64,000 nt of DNA from Pegea sp. RAD2-039 (Eukaryota; Chordata; Thaliacea; Salpida; Salpidae). Position 1 is the stretch's first letter, and every line of letters begins with the position of its first letter. Under the pieces are notes generated by a model, which was not told where the DNA came from, searched no databases, and saw nothing but the letters and a program-made list of their open reading frames with translations. The stretch is from NCBI GenBank assembly GCA_034620365.1, contig JAQGEQ010000037.1, forward strand, positions 331,678 to 395,677, given 5' to 3'. The position numbers and the translations under genes were made by a program. This document shows positions 11,820 to 22,990 of this stretch, in pieces.

Positions 11820-13240
11820 AATTGTGGTCGATAACGAAATCGTTAAAGTTGAATAAAGAAGAACTATTAACTATTGTATACACTAATACTAGATTTGACA
11901 CAGAATCGACCTCAGAATGTTTGTCGAGTTTTAATATTAAGGTTTGATACATAATCCACTATCTAACAACACTCCGAGAGGAAGAAAAGTACCCAAGTTT
12001 GTGAGAAATCTATCATTACTCCTGTTCATGAAAAGAGACCTAGAAACACAACACTTAGCTACAAACCAATTTCGTTGACTTCAGTTGTCTGCAGAACTGA
12101 AGAACATATCATTCAAAATCATATAAACAGTCATTTGATGGAGCACCATTTACTATCTGATGTCCAGCATGGTCTTGGGAAAAAGAGATCTTCCCTGAAT
12201 CAACATCTCACTCTTCATAATGAGCTTACAGTTCATTATGAAAGTAATACTCCTTGTGACATCATATATCTCTGTTTTGTAAAGTGCTTGATTCTGTCCC
12301 ATATAACAATCTCATTATTTTTTTACAAAATTTAAAAATCACAAGATTTATCATAAAGTGGATTGAAGATTACTTATTACGTAGAATCCAACAACTTCCT
12401 GTTAAAAGATGTTTATCTACTCTTAGTTAAATCACTAGTTATGCTCCTCAGAGTTCTGTTCTAGGTACCTTTCTCTTTTTAACTTTCGTTGAAGAATTTT
12501 TCAGAAGACTAGCAGCAGTAGATGATGTCGGTGTGTTTGTGTATGCAGATGAAATCAAGATATGTTTTTTTGTAATCCTTTAAAACTTCAAACGGCACTA
12601 TGGACTTTAGAAAACTGGTCTATGTTCTGGCTTATATTCCATTAATGGATTTACTATTCCACGAGAATCTTCGCTTATAAACCGCTGCATTTCTTTACTA
12701 TTTGACTTTACATGGCATATTTATGTTTTCAATATCTATGGTAAATCTATTAATCTTGTCGAACTTATATTATTTATGTTTACTTCTTAAGATCTTTACA
12801 TTTTATCAATCTTTTCAATGTGTACGTACGTCTAATTCTTGAATACAATGGCACTGCAGAGATGTTATATCAAGCTGGTCAAATCAAGAAAACCGAATCT
12901 ATTCAAGATACATTTGCGAGATAGTTTGCAGGAGAATTAAAATTAAATACAATAGTTATAAACATTGTGTCAGTTTCTCCAATTTAGATACTTTGGAATT
13001 TCGACAAATTATATACGAATTAATTATTATGTTTTAAAATGTCTCCTGGTTAGTTTGCTTTCATTTTGAAGATTTCTTTTCCATTAGTCCATTCTTCAAG
13101 ATTATCAGCTTAAATCCCCTGGTGCGTTGGTCTGAGCAAATTTTTACTTATTCGGCACAATAAGTACTTGGAGCCAACTGCTATCCGAAATTGTCAAGTC
13201 AGAACCAACAATGCTGTTATGATTTAATGTAAATGTAACG
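11820..13240 (+). mobile_element. Decayed non-LTR retrotransposon fragment (unit 2)
   Basis: Same insertion as at 3590-4990, duplicated with the unit. RT fragments readable here include KPISLTSV-like sequence near 12065 and SHLMEHH with DVQHGLGK (about 12130-12180), then shifted VPQGSV-type and YADE-type remnants. The 3' part (about 12500-13240) is almost identical to unit 1, unlike the 5' part. The element is inactive. Confidence 0.8.
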
Positions 13241-13755
13241 ATTTTACTGGTATAATATTGATTCAGCTAAAATTGTTTTGAAAAGTATTTTATCAATAAA
13301 TTTAAACCAAGAAACGAATAAACTCATTTGGTTAATTATTTTAGCTAACAAGTAATTATATTTGTTTAAAAAAATTTGAGTTAAATCACTTTAAATATTA
13401 AAAGAATATCTTTATATTACTTCAACGATTATTCCATCTTCATAGAATTATTTCAAGTATCGTTTGAGATAAAACTTCAGAATATATTCAAAAATGGTGA
13501 AGACAGAGCTGGGATTAAAATATGTAGAGGAAAGACTTGTAAAAAGTTTGAATGTTAACACAATTGTCTTTTTTTTGTATCTAAAAAACTGCAAGTTCAT
13601 ATTAATAACTTAAAAGGTCAAGTTATAGAGCACGTTTCGATTGTTTTATTTGAATATTGTTTTTAGAAAATCTTAAGGCTTACTGAAAAAACTAATTGAT
13701 AATTTTTGCATTAAGTTGTAGGATTTATTTTTGAGAAGATCAGTTCTTTGTAGTT

Positions 13756-14590
13756 ATGTTGAAAATGACAGGGAGTTCTGTGCATAAAAGAAAAATGAAA
13801 AAGAACCAACTAAGAAGTGAAAAAATGTTATCAAACTATTTCAATTCAGTCAAAGATGGGATAGAGCACTGCAAATTCTGTTTCTTGCCTTTCTCTGACA
13901 AAAAGAGGTAAAACTACTTAATCATCATCATTTTTATGCTTTTAAAAGGTCATCTTTAAGCCTCTTACGACACAAATGTCCCGCTAATAAGAGATCGAAT
14001 CGTTACAAGTATCATAAAGATGAAGCTGATGAGCAAGTCACTTCTCGGTTTGTATATCATAATGTTGTTAAAAGCATTGTGAAATAAAACTTAAAAACCT
14101 TTAGAAGTGTTTACAAAGTCAAAGTCTTACACAAAGGAAAGCTTGGTGGGAGATATTTCAGGGCCCCTATAACAGATCTGTTAGTTGTAAAAAGAGAAAT
14201 AAAGTTTGTACAACAACGAATTTCAGCGATCAAAATAAATTGCAAGGTTTCCAAATTACTTTTAAATGATCTGTTTTCAGCAACTCCGAGCAATCAATAA
14301 AACTGCGTCAAGATTGTTGCAATCATGCTGAAAACCATTTTATTTCACTTAAAGTTAAAAGTATTAGAAGGAAACCAAGTAATATTTTGCCAACTCCATA
14401 TTTAAAACCAATTAAAAAACTTTTTAAAGAGCAAAAAAGAACTCCAGCTCGTCAGCTACCAGTTGTTTTCAAGAAAGAATTGGAGGATAACCAGGTTGAC
14501 CAGTTTAATGGAATATCTTTTCTGCAGCTACTTGATCCTCTTCAAGACCCTTATGCTTCACTTCGAGATTTTTTAAGATTTCATCAATGA
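13756..14590 (+). CDS. Three-exon small basic protein, tandem copy 2
   Basis: Exons 13756-13907, 13949-14047 and 14281-14590, 186 aa. Exon lengths (152, 99, 310) and phases match copy 1 exactly. The 41 bp first intron is kept. The second intron is 233 bp, one base shorter than in copy 1. The Cys-Cys-His-Cys cluster is intact. Differences from copy 1 are single substitutions spread over the exons, for example Thr to Ile in the N-terminal part, Phe to His in exon 2 and Leu to Phe near the C-terminus, with no stops or shifts. Such preservation in both copies supports a translated gene. Role unknown. Confidence 0.72.
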
Positions 14591-15958
14591 GTTGACCAAC
14601 GGTTATTTCTTAGTTAATTAAATCTGATATGCATTAGTAGCGTTCTTACAAGTTGTCTTTTATCATTTTTTGTTTACTGCTAAATTTATAATTTTGTTCG
14701 GTTTAAAGTAGTAGATACATAAAATTTTTCTTCAGAATTCTTTTTTTTAAATATTTAATTTAGACACAGTGTACCATAAATAATTGGTTTTAATAATAAC
14801 ACAATAAATTTTCTAACACTGGTTCTTGATGTTCGATAAACATCTTCTTAAGCTACGTTTAAGTTTAGCACTGACAATGTCATCTTAGAATTGTAAGAAA
14901 GGGAAAAAAGTTTTAGTTATAAAATTAGATTTTCATATTTCCAATTTAGAAGGCTTTTGATAACTGGCTCAATAACGATTAAAGGATCTGTTACATGAGG
15001 AGCAAAAAGACAAATGCATCATCAGCCGTCCTTGTCTTTACTTTAAGCATAGTTTAAAGTACTTTCAACACCAGCAATTGGGAGATATTAAAATAGATAT
15101 TTAATTTATGCATAACGAAAATAGAAGAAAATATGAGAGCTTGAAAAAATAGAAGATAATAAAAACCAATCTTAATAGCAATACTAGAAAGTAAAACAGT
15201 GTCCAATAATAACAACATTAGAAAAACATATAAAAATAAATCCTTTTACTCATAAGCTTGAAGACCACTTAATTATTTTATATTTATACAAGGTGCTTTC
15301 CATAAGCAGGTAATTCCAACTTTCTATTTATTATCTAAATTAAATTAATATTTAATCAAGTAATCATTAAAATAAAGTTTACTTCGCTATTATAAGAAAA
15401 CAGATTTTTTTACATTATTTTAAATAAATACAAAAATAAATAAACTTTATGTTTAAAGCAAATAAGTCTAAAATAAAGTCTCAGAAATTGCAAGACGTAC
15501 AGCGACAAGTTACTTCGTTTTTTAAAAATTCGTATAATTATGTTAGCTTGAACGAACTTTTTGCTAACCAGATAAACTGTTTATCATTTATTAAAGCTAA
15601 AGAATAATGAAAACCTAGATATGATACTTATAAAACAACACCAAATAAAGTATTGCTTAGATTTGAATTATTTTGAATTGCATTTAAACAATTTTTTAAC
15701 TTGTTGTTGAAGATTGACTTTTAATTGAAAATATCTGAAAAAAGATTAAATATTTTACTTTACAAAAATACAAAAAAAAAATTGGAAATAAAATCCTGTT
15801 TAAAAATAATAATTTAAAAACCTTTTATTACAAAAATAAACCATGAAAATTTATAACAACATATTTAGACAGTTACCTGGTAAATCGTTTACCAATATTT
15901 TGAAACTAATTCTTAAATTTCGAAAAACAATTTCAACCATATCTTGAAAAATGTATGT
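14591..15958. other. Inter-gene flank of unit 2, no gene seen
   Basis: AT-rich sequence matching 6337-7700 of unit 1. It includes the ~125 bp family repeat at about 14950-15075. No open frame with coding character was seen on either strand. Confidence 0.6.
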
Positions 15959-16258
15959 GGTAAAGTTGAATGTGTCCCTTGTAAGAAGCTGTTCTCCTGT
16001 AGATCTACTGCCTTGGTTCACATTAAATCAATCCATATGGGATTTTTCTACAGCTGTCCAGTGTGTGGCGAGACATTCAACAGGAAGCTCACGAGAGATC
16101 GACATCTCAATAATCCAAATATTCACCCTCGTAATCCTCTAACGAAATAAGAAATCATGAAAAAGTTTCGCCCTTCTGAGATTTTAATTAGACGATCTTT
16201 TTCTGATGATATTTAAGTCTTGTGAAATGATTAGTTCTTTTGAGTTCGTTTTTCTAAA
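15959..16258 (+). pseudogene. C2H2 gene 3' fragment nested in flank DNA
   Basis: A 300 bp piece of the zf gene. It starts at GGTAAAG, just before the first finger, runs through both intact fingers and the stop (16150), and ends after CGTTTTTCTAAAT in the 3' UTR. Upstream and downstream are copies of the same gene-flank sequence, so the piece lies between two flank copies. The two-finger coding part is undamaged (CVPC, HIKSIH, CPVC, LNNPNIH). A weak in-frame ATG just upstream would give a 68 aa two-finger peptide, but no leader, acceptor or promoter context of the family is present. I treat it as a gene fragment. Confidence 0.75.
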
Positions 16259-16729
16259 TGGAAGATAAAACCTTATTCTTTGCAAAAATACAAAATAAAA
16301 TTTGGAAATAAAATCCTTTTTCAAAATAATCCACTAAGAACCTTTTAATACAAAAATTAGCTTGAAAATTTTTAACAAAAATTTTACACAGTTACCTGGT
16401 AGATCATAAACCAATATTTTGTAACTAATTCTAAAATTTGAAAAAACGATTTCCACAAAAACTTACTTTTATGAAATCTAACTGTTTTCATTTTGTTTAC
16501 ATTTTGTAGGAACTTATGTTACTTAACTGGTAATACCTTATTTTATTTTTCGAGAATTCTTCTCTATAAAAATTTGATTTATTAGAATTAATAAAGTTTC
16601 CTTGTTAAGTGAATAGATAGTTAAATAAGGAAAATCATTAAAATGTTTGTTACGTTTGATTGTTTGCTATTACCCTTTGAAAAATTATTATCACTTCCTA
16701 AAATATTTAAAACATAAGATACTTTTGAA

Positions 16730-17760
16730 TATTGCATTTCACTCATTGTTAACTGGGCTGAAATAACTCAAAATCAATTAACGATACGTTTTGATGACTC
16801 ACATGATTGAAGTTTCCTGTTTTAATTATGTGATGTTTCTGGCACGTGCGAACATCATAATATGCACATATGTAAATTTATACTCCTTGTTACAACATAT
16901 GCTTCAATTTTGTTGCAGCGTTTATTTTTGTCCTACACAACCGACTGATCACTTAATTGAAAAACTTAGAAATTAACATCTTTATCTTAAAGTGGATTGA
17001 AGACTATTTATCAATTTGATCCTTTTGGTACTGTATGAGTCTAGAAAAGATCGTAAAAGCTGCAAAAGACATCTTATTGCTATAATTACAATTCTTGGCT
17101 ATAAATTGCTGGTTATTTAGTAAAGTTGCGCTGCTGGTACCAGGAAAAAGAATTTTCTTTTTGATTTACTAGCTAAGGGTTTATATATACTATACTGGGT
17201 AATGTTGTATTTAAGTAAGCATTAAGTTTTACTAGAAGGTCAAAAGTACGTTTGTAAATAACTACGTCTGTAAATAATACTGAATATTTGTCAGAATGTC
17301 ATTATTTTAGAGAACTTAACAAGAAACATAAAGCCTTGTAAACGTTTTTTTGCTTTAACTTTCAGATTAATTTGTGTATAGATGTGGTTAAACTAAATTT
17401 GTATACTTAAAAACAGTACTTTAGGTTATAAAGTTCTGTTTGTTTTTGCATTTTTAAGTGAAATCTTTAAACAAAACATTCTCTGAGGCCAATCATTTTA
17501 GTTAAAAATGTTGTTTGTTAAGTTCCGTGGTCTCAAAATTTGGACCCGTTTGCTTCAGTTATTCCAAAATAAAATATAGAAATTGTAAGTTTTTTCTGTT
17601 TTATAAAAAACCGCTTAAACCAAAGTTCAGAAATAGTATGACAAATCAAATGCAAACGATAGTGGTTAATAACAATTAATTATTACTTATTAGGAATTCT
17701 AATTTAGGTTTTATCTAAAACTTTTTAAATAGCAATCAAATATATGTTGGTACTATATTA
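16730..17760. repeat. Block C (copy 1 of a dispersed ~0.6-1 kb repeat)
   Basis: Begins with a GAATATTGCATTTCA-like sequence and contains a stretch ending in a Lys-poor AT-rich region. Two parts match 22345-22990: the ACATGATTGAAGTTTCC block and the block holding AAGTTCCGTGGTCTCAAAAT (about 17520). A section near 17380-17460 also resembles the 3' flank of zf1. No convincing coding sequence. Confidence 0.7.
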
Positions 17761-19725
17761 CTCATATTATTGAATTTTCAATCATTGCTATGACTAAGTA
17801 ATTAACATCAAAAAACCCTTTATAACTTAGTTTATTAGCTTATAACATGAGCCTAATGCAATTATTATTAAAAATAAAATAAAAACAAACATTTAACTTA
17901 AAGTAGTATCTAAGTATAAATGAAATGTTGAGTTGTCATCGGTTCTCCGGTAGATTAAAATCTACTTCTTTGTTACAAATTTAAAAAATGCTGTTACAAA
18001 TTTGCCCTTATGTACACCATCAGTCGTGTGTACTCTGTCATTTGCTTTTAAAATTGCGTTGTTCTGTCAGTTAATTTGATTGATTATCAATTACAGTACA
18101 GAACTTTTCAGTAGAGATATATCTAAATTAATTAAAAAATTATTAAGATAATTGACGTTAATCTTTTGGAAAATTCATAACTTCTGCTTAATTGTTCTTC
18201 GTTAAAAGGTTATCTGTTAATATAAAACAGTTGTTATACTATTATGAAATTTGGTAAGGTCTTAAAGATATACAGAGAGGGTTTAATTTTTATGAATATC
18301 AGATGACATTTAACAAAGCAATCTCTAACGATATCTGCTTTCAAAATTATCAAAATAACATTATTTTGCATATAGAATCAATTGTTTAAAAACAATAAAT
18401 AATAAATCTCTAAAAACCACTTGTTTAATAAATTTTTTTTAATTTCCTGTAAATTATTAAAAGTAAACATACTTTCAACTTTCAAAGTAAATAAATCCTA
18501 TAAGATTTTTAAATAATAGTAGTAATAACACTTTACTTTTAAGAGTATTTTAATGCTAAATCAAACGCTATAGAATAAAGATCACACAACAATTTATATA
18601 CATACAAAAGTAAAATTGTTTAACTAATAATAACAATGTTTGCCATTTGTAAAACAAAATGAATCATAACCAGCAATCTTCAACTCATGTGCTTGTATTT
18701 GATCGTTTCCAAAGAGATGATACATCTGTCAAAAATAAAATCTAAATTAAATTACGTTTTAATTTTTCAGGTAAAATATTTCAATATATAAAGAGTTTAT
18801 ATAGTAAGCATCAAATTAATTTGTATAGATTCCTTATATTTATGCAAGTATGCTTACATCACGTGCGGCAAAAAATGTTCTTCCTGCCAAATTGCTATCA
18901 CTTCCAGCTGAATGTGAAGTACCAATCCGAGAGACATTTAATTCATCAGCTAGTCTTTGTAATCCATACCCTTTACGCTAAAATTTTAACTAATTGTTAA
19001 AAATCATGATATATTTTGCAGAGATGAGAAACTTACATTATCATCGTGTAAAAGCATGTACTTCAAATCAATTATCTTTCCAAAAATAGAACGAATTAGG
19101 ATTTGTGACTCCTCTCTACTGGCCGGAAGTGATCTTGCAATGGCTTTCAACAGGAAAAAAATGTCGTATTGCCTGGTAAAATTTGCAAATTTATTTTGTT
19201 AGCTTAGCTTCCTTGTATATATTATGGGATTAAACTAATAACCAATTAATTAAACAAATTAAAATATACATACCCATGGAACACTATAAATGTGTTTAAA
19301 TCATTGTAGAAAAGCTTTGCCTCAACAGCATATTTTCTAAAGTCTTCAATATCTACTCCAATAGCTGGAAGCACAGCAAAATTAATTCCGCCATTTTTTT
19401 GAAGAAACTCTATGGACTTTTGGCAGCTTGCATCTTGTCTGTACAAGCATTAAGAAATTTAATGGTTTTGATTCTACAACATTTACATTAAAATTTATGT
19501 AAATCATTTCCTACATACCTGATGTTGAACCGGAAATTAAAATTCCAACAACATACAGGTGTTGCCAATTCACCCTTTTCGTTCATTAAAGTGATTCCTA
19601 ATTGTATTAACTTAACAGCATCAACATTTTTCTTAATGTACAGATATTTTTCTTCCGGGGCTAAGAATTTAGGTTCTTTGAATATAGCGCCGGGAAACTC
19701 CGTGTCCTAAAAATAAAAGACTTGT
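17760..19725. repeat. Block A (copy 1, carries CAF1-like exons 2-6)
   Basis: About 1.95 kb that recurs at 37680-39650 in the same orientation. It includes non-coding sequence with the GGTTCTCCGGTAGATTAAAA landmark (about 17940) and the CAF1-like exons 2 to 6. Homology stops just upstream of exon 2. Confidence 0.85.
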
Positions 19726-19907
19726 ATAGATCCTTAAATTTAAATTTTTTTAAAATTACAAATAGTTATCAATAATTAGAAACTTACAATTGAGATGACT
19801 TTATATGTCATTAAAGCAAGCTTTATCTGGGCGAATGCTTGCTTTAAATTCATTTGATAAACCTCAACAGTATGGTGCTGTTGCGAGACAGGTATGCTAA
19901 AACTCAT
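18624..19907 (-). CDS. CAF1/CNOT7-type poly(A) deadenylase (CCR4-NOT catalytic subunit)
   Basis: Exons, in coding order: 19788-19907, 19519-19706, 19274-19438, 19037-19172, 18858-18977 and 18624-18725. Total 831 bp, 276 aa, close to the ~285 aa of animal CNOT7. All introns are GT-AG and phases agree. DEDD-family landmarks are present: DTEFPG (D41, E43), FHGQYD (D161), and SHSAGSD (H225, D230), with D161, H225 and D230 at the numbering of human CNOT7. The family shortens mRNA poly(A) tails as the nuclease of CCR4-NOT. The start was chosen because the N-terminal helix aligns with the family from here. An acceptor-like CTAG lies 28 bases upstream of the ATG, so a 5' UTR intron or trans-splicing is possible. 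Confidence 0.93.
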
Positions 19908-20429
19908 TTTCAGTTTTTTAAAACACAATTCCTAGAAATTAAAGTTTTCAGCTTAATAATTATAATATCTCAATAATTTTTTGAAGTAAGCTCTACAAGT
20001 CTATTTAGATATGCAGTCAGAAGTAACAACAAAATATTAGAAAAAAGCTTCTATATCTACTAATGGCTAATCTTCTTAATTTGAAAATAACTAACTTTAC
20101 AAGCATATAAAAATACCATAATAACAAAAATTGCTAAGTTTTTCTCAAAAAATATGTTACAAAACTAACCAAGCCGGCAGTTACTTATAAATATATCAAA
20201 ACTATACTCTCAAAAGAACCTTTCTCTTTTTATTCTCTCTTAGTCACGTGTTTATTCTACAGTGACATTTACTTACTTATGGAAAGTATTGATTGGGCAA
20301 CAATCCTTTAATTTTACAAAACCTAATGTATTTTATTCTTTTAAATAAGAAATATTTGATTATCTATAAAAAAAAGTTTGATCAATCTTTGAATTATTAA
20401 TTATTCAATCATTGATTCATTTAAATAAT

Positions 20430-21735
20430 TAACTGATGAAAACAGTTTACTTATTTGTTTTGAATTGTGTCAAATGCAATTATTAATGAGAAATATAATA
20501 ATGAAATTTTTTGTACTTATATTACACTCTAAGTATAAATGACATTCTTAGTTGCATTGGTATATTTCTATTTTTCATCTGTTTCCCTTTTATTGTTTTG
20601 ATAAGCAAAAGTGTTTGCTTTTTACTAAAAACAAACTATTTTTAGATTAACAAAACGTCAGTTAAATAACTCCATATGCTCTATAAACAAGTGATACTAG
20701 AAGATACAAAAATAAGTTAATTTTAAATTTAATAAGGTTTTCTATAAAGCTATTATAATTTTTTCGATTTTGCAACCAAAATTTTGTGATAATAACTACA
20801 GCTATGTCTCACGTTGAGATTTTATAAAAAAACTGATGACCATTATGCAAAATATAGATTTGAAGTGAATAAAGAAATTATAGATTTGGTAAAAAGAATT
20901 TCAAAAAGATACAATTAGCCTAAATTAACTGAAAGACAAACGTTTATATATATATAGTTTTTTCTAATTCATTTAATCATAAAATTAACCAAGCTAAGTT
21001 GTCAAACAAAACAGTTTGCAATAACAAATAGATTATATTTAATTTACAAGCTATTCTTACGATGTGTTCTATGAAAATAAAGTAAATTTTATGAAACACC
21101 TTTATATTTGTTGATTGTTAATAAAATTATAGACCCGAATTAGTAACTGAATTCAATTACTTTAAGACATATTGACAGCTGCAAAGAAAAAATTCAAAAG
21201 AATATTATTAAAGTTGTTTTGTTAAAGATCATCTTAAAGTTATGTAAACAAAGCAACATCTGTTGATCTCTGTAAAACTTTAACAAAGATAAAATAAGAT
21301 GGTATCAGATGACATAGTAGTTGACGTCATTTAGTGTAAGTTAAACAAATTCTGGTAGGAATATTTCAAAATTTTAACGTTTAAAAACTTTTATTACTTT
21401 TGAAGATTTTTGATGCATAATCTCATTAGTACTGATAAATTCTTTTTTTATAAAAAGTTCGTTGATATTTTAATAAATATGTACACTTCTGTCTTATAAT
21501 AAGGGACATGAATCGCAATAAAACCATTGCTATAATTAATGCAATTACCGCTAAAATTACTTTTGTAAAATATCATCTGATAACTATATACAGAAATCAA
21601 TTTCTATAAATTAATTGTAATCAGCTATTGTAATCTCATTCCACCTAAATTATAGTTCGACAAAACTGTAAATCCAACAAATACCAGCTCCATTCTTCTT
21701 TCTTCTAATCTTTTTTCATCTTTGCAATTCATCCT
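20430..21735. repeat. Block B (copy 1), upstream of CAF1 gene
   Basis: About 1.3 kb of AT-rich non-coding DNA that recurs at 36280-37575. Landmarks are GATAAGCAAAAGTGTTTGCT (about 20600) and CACTTCTGTCTTATAATAAG (about 21485). It contains a perfect TGACGTCA (21322-21329) that is kept in the other copy. No coding sequence seen. Confidence 0.8.
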
Positions 21736-22236
21736 GAAGACTATTCTAAATTGCAAATAGTCAACTATCTACAGTCCTAAATACAGTTTCAGTTTTATTC
21801 AATCTTTTACTCAGTCTATTCAATGACGTCATACCTACTCAAAATCGAGAGTTGATTCGACCATTTCCGCAAACGTCTTTTAAATAGGTCGATAGGTGTC
21901 GTAAAGGAGATTGGAATTTGTCGAAGATGACATCCCAAAGTGTTTCATCGACCTCATTTGCATATTCATCGAAACACTCACAGATTTGAGGCATCAATTG
22001 AACAGCCTGCATAGAACAGATGACGTCATAATCGTGCACATGTGAGGACGTCACACCTGATACATCTGGAAGCAATCTTGCAAACTCACGAACTTTCCTG
22101 AAACATAATGCTACTCTAAAATAATTACGTCATGAGGAGAAGATGGGATGAAAAAAAAGGATTAATTACCTGTTGATGAGAGGAAACCGATTCTAGAAAA
22201 TTTTAATCAGATTATGGCGTATTTATGATGACGTCA
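21322..22236. promoter_or_regulatory. Cluster of CRE-type palindromes TGACGTCA
   Basis: Perfect TGACGTCA occurs at 21322-21329, 21824-21831, 22021-22028 and 22229-22236. Near-sites lie at 22047-22053 (GACGTCA) and 22125-22132 (TTACGTCA). This octamer is the classic binding site of CREB/ATF-type bZIP proteins. At the local base composition even one copy per kilobase would be unexpected. They lie 1.4 to 2.3 kb upstream of the minus-strand CAF1 start and inside or next to the compositional island. Function is inferred, not shown. Two of the sites overlap or sit beside coding sequence, so part of the enrichment could be fortuitous. Confidence 0.45.
21839..22192 (-). CDS. 3'-terminal exons of an unrecognised gene (compositional island)
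   Basis: Reading leftward, a 23 bp exon 22170-22192 (NRFPLINR) is followed by a 72 bp intron (GTAATT..TTTCAG) and a last exon 21839-22097 that ends in TGA. The joined frame gives about 94 residues with good coding character, including KVREFARLLPD, CECFDEYANEVDE and FDKFQSPLRHL. The base composition is much less AT-rich than its surroundings, and codons such as TTC, GTC and TCG are common. A possible earlier exon around 22255-22310 reads LIDQPLIDINYINQRWN but its borders are unclear. No family recognised. It could be a remnant of a transferred or relocated gene, or foreign DNA. Confidence 0.45.
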
Positions 22237-22344
22237 ACAACATTCCAGCGCTGGTTGATGTAATTGATGTCAATCAGAGGTTGATCGATCAATCGAGAAA
22301 GAAGTATGCTCCTCTATAAGAGGAAAAAGAATCATATATTTTCA

Positions 22345-22990
22345 TGAATATTGTATTTCATCAATTGTTAACTTATTTAAATTGACTCAAAAGCAATTAG
22401 CGATAAAGTTACGTTTTGATGGATCACATGATTGAAGTTTCCAGTTTTAATCATTTCATATTTCAGGCAGAAAATATTATTTTCATATTTAATTGTGCTA
22501 CCTACATTTGAAAGAAATTGTTTTAATATATAATTATTTATTTAAGAGCGTTAGTTTAAAGTATTTTGTTTTAATTTTCAAACTATGTTTTTTAATTAAT
22601 TTTTGTGTAGAAGTGGTTAAAGAAAATTTGCTACTTTTAAATGAGTACTTTAAGTTTTAAAGTACTATGTGTTTTTGCTATTTTAGTAAAATTTTTCTAC
22701 AAAATATTTTCTAAGGCCAATTATTTTAGTTAAATATGTTGTTTGTTAAGTTCCGTGGTCTCAAAATTTGGACCCGTTTATATTCATTATTCCAATTTAG
22801 AATCGAGGAGTTATTAGTCTTTTCTGTTTTATAACAAACTGCTTAAACCAAGGTTCGACAATAGTATGACAAATCAAATGCAAACGTCAGTAGTTAATAA
22901 CAATTAGTTATTACTTATTAGGATTTCTAATTTAGGGTTTATCTAAAACTTTTTAAATAATAATCAAATATATGTCGGTACTGTAAATGT
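22345..22990. repeat. Block C (copy 2)
   Basis: Matches parts of 16730-17760, including the ACATGATTGAAGTTTCC block and the AAGTTCCGTGGTCTCAAAAT landmark near 22750. Non-coding. It puts a piece of C2H2-gene flank next to the receptor-like gene region. Confidence 0.7.

Larger units (their letters stand above)
8258..16730 (+). repeat. Tandem unit 2 (~8.25 kb direct repeat)
   Basis: Second copy of the unit starting at base 1. It begins with the same leader and runs through zf2, the LINE relic and small-gene copy 2. Around 15950 the flank is interrupted by a 300 bp piece of C2H2 gene, after which the flank sequence (matching 7500-7930) starts again at about 16260. The unit ends near 16725, where a different repeated block begins. 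Confidence 0.92.

Noticed and set aside
14111-14293. Minus-strand 60-codon frame in small-gene copy 2
   Set aside because: It is antisense to the second intron, and unit 1 does not keep the frame.
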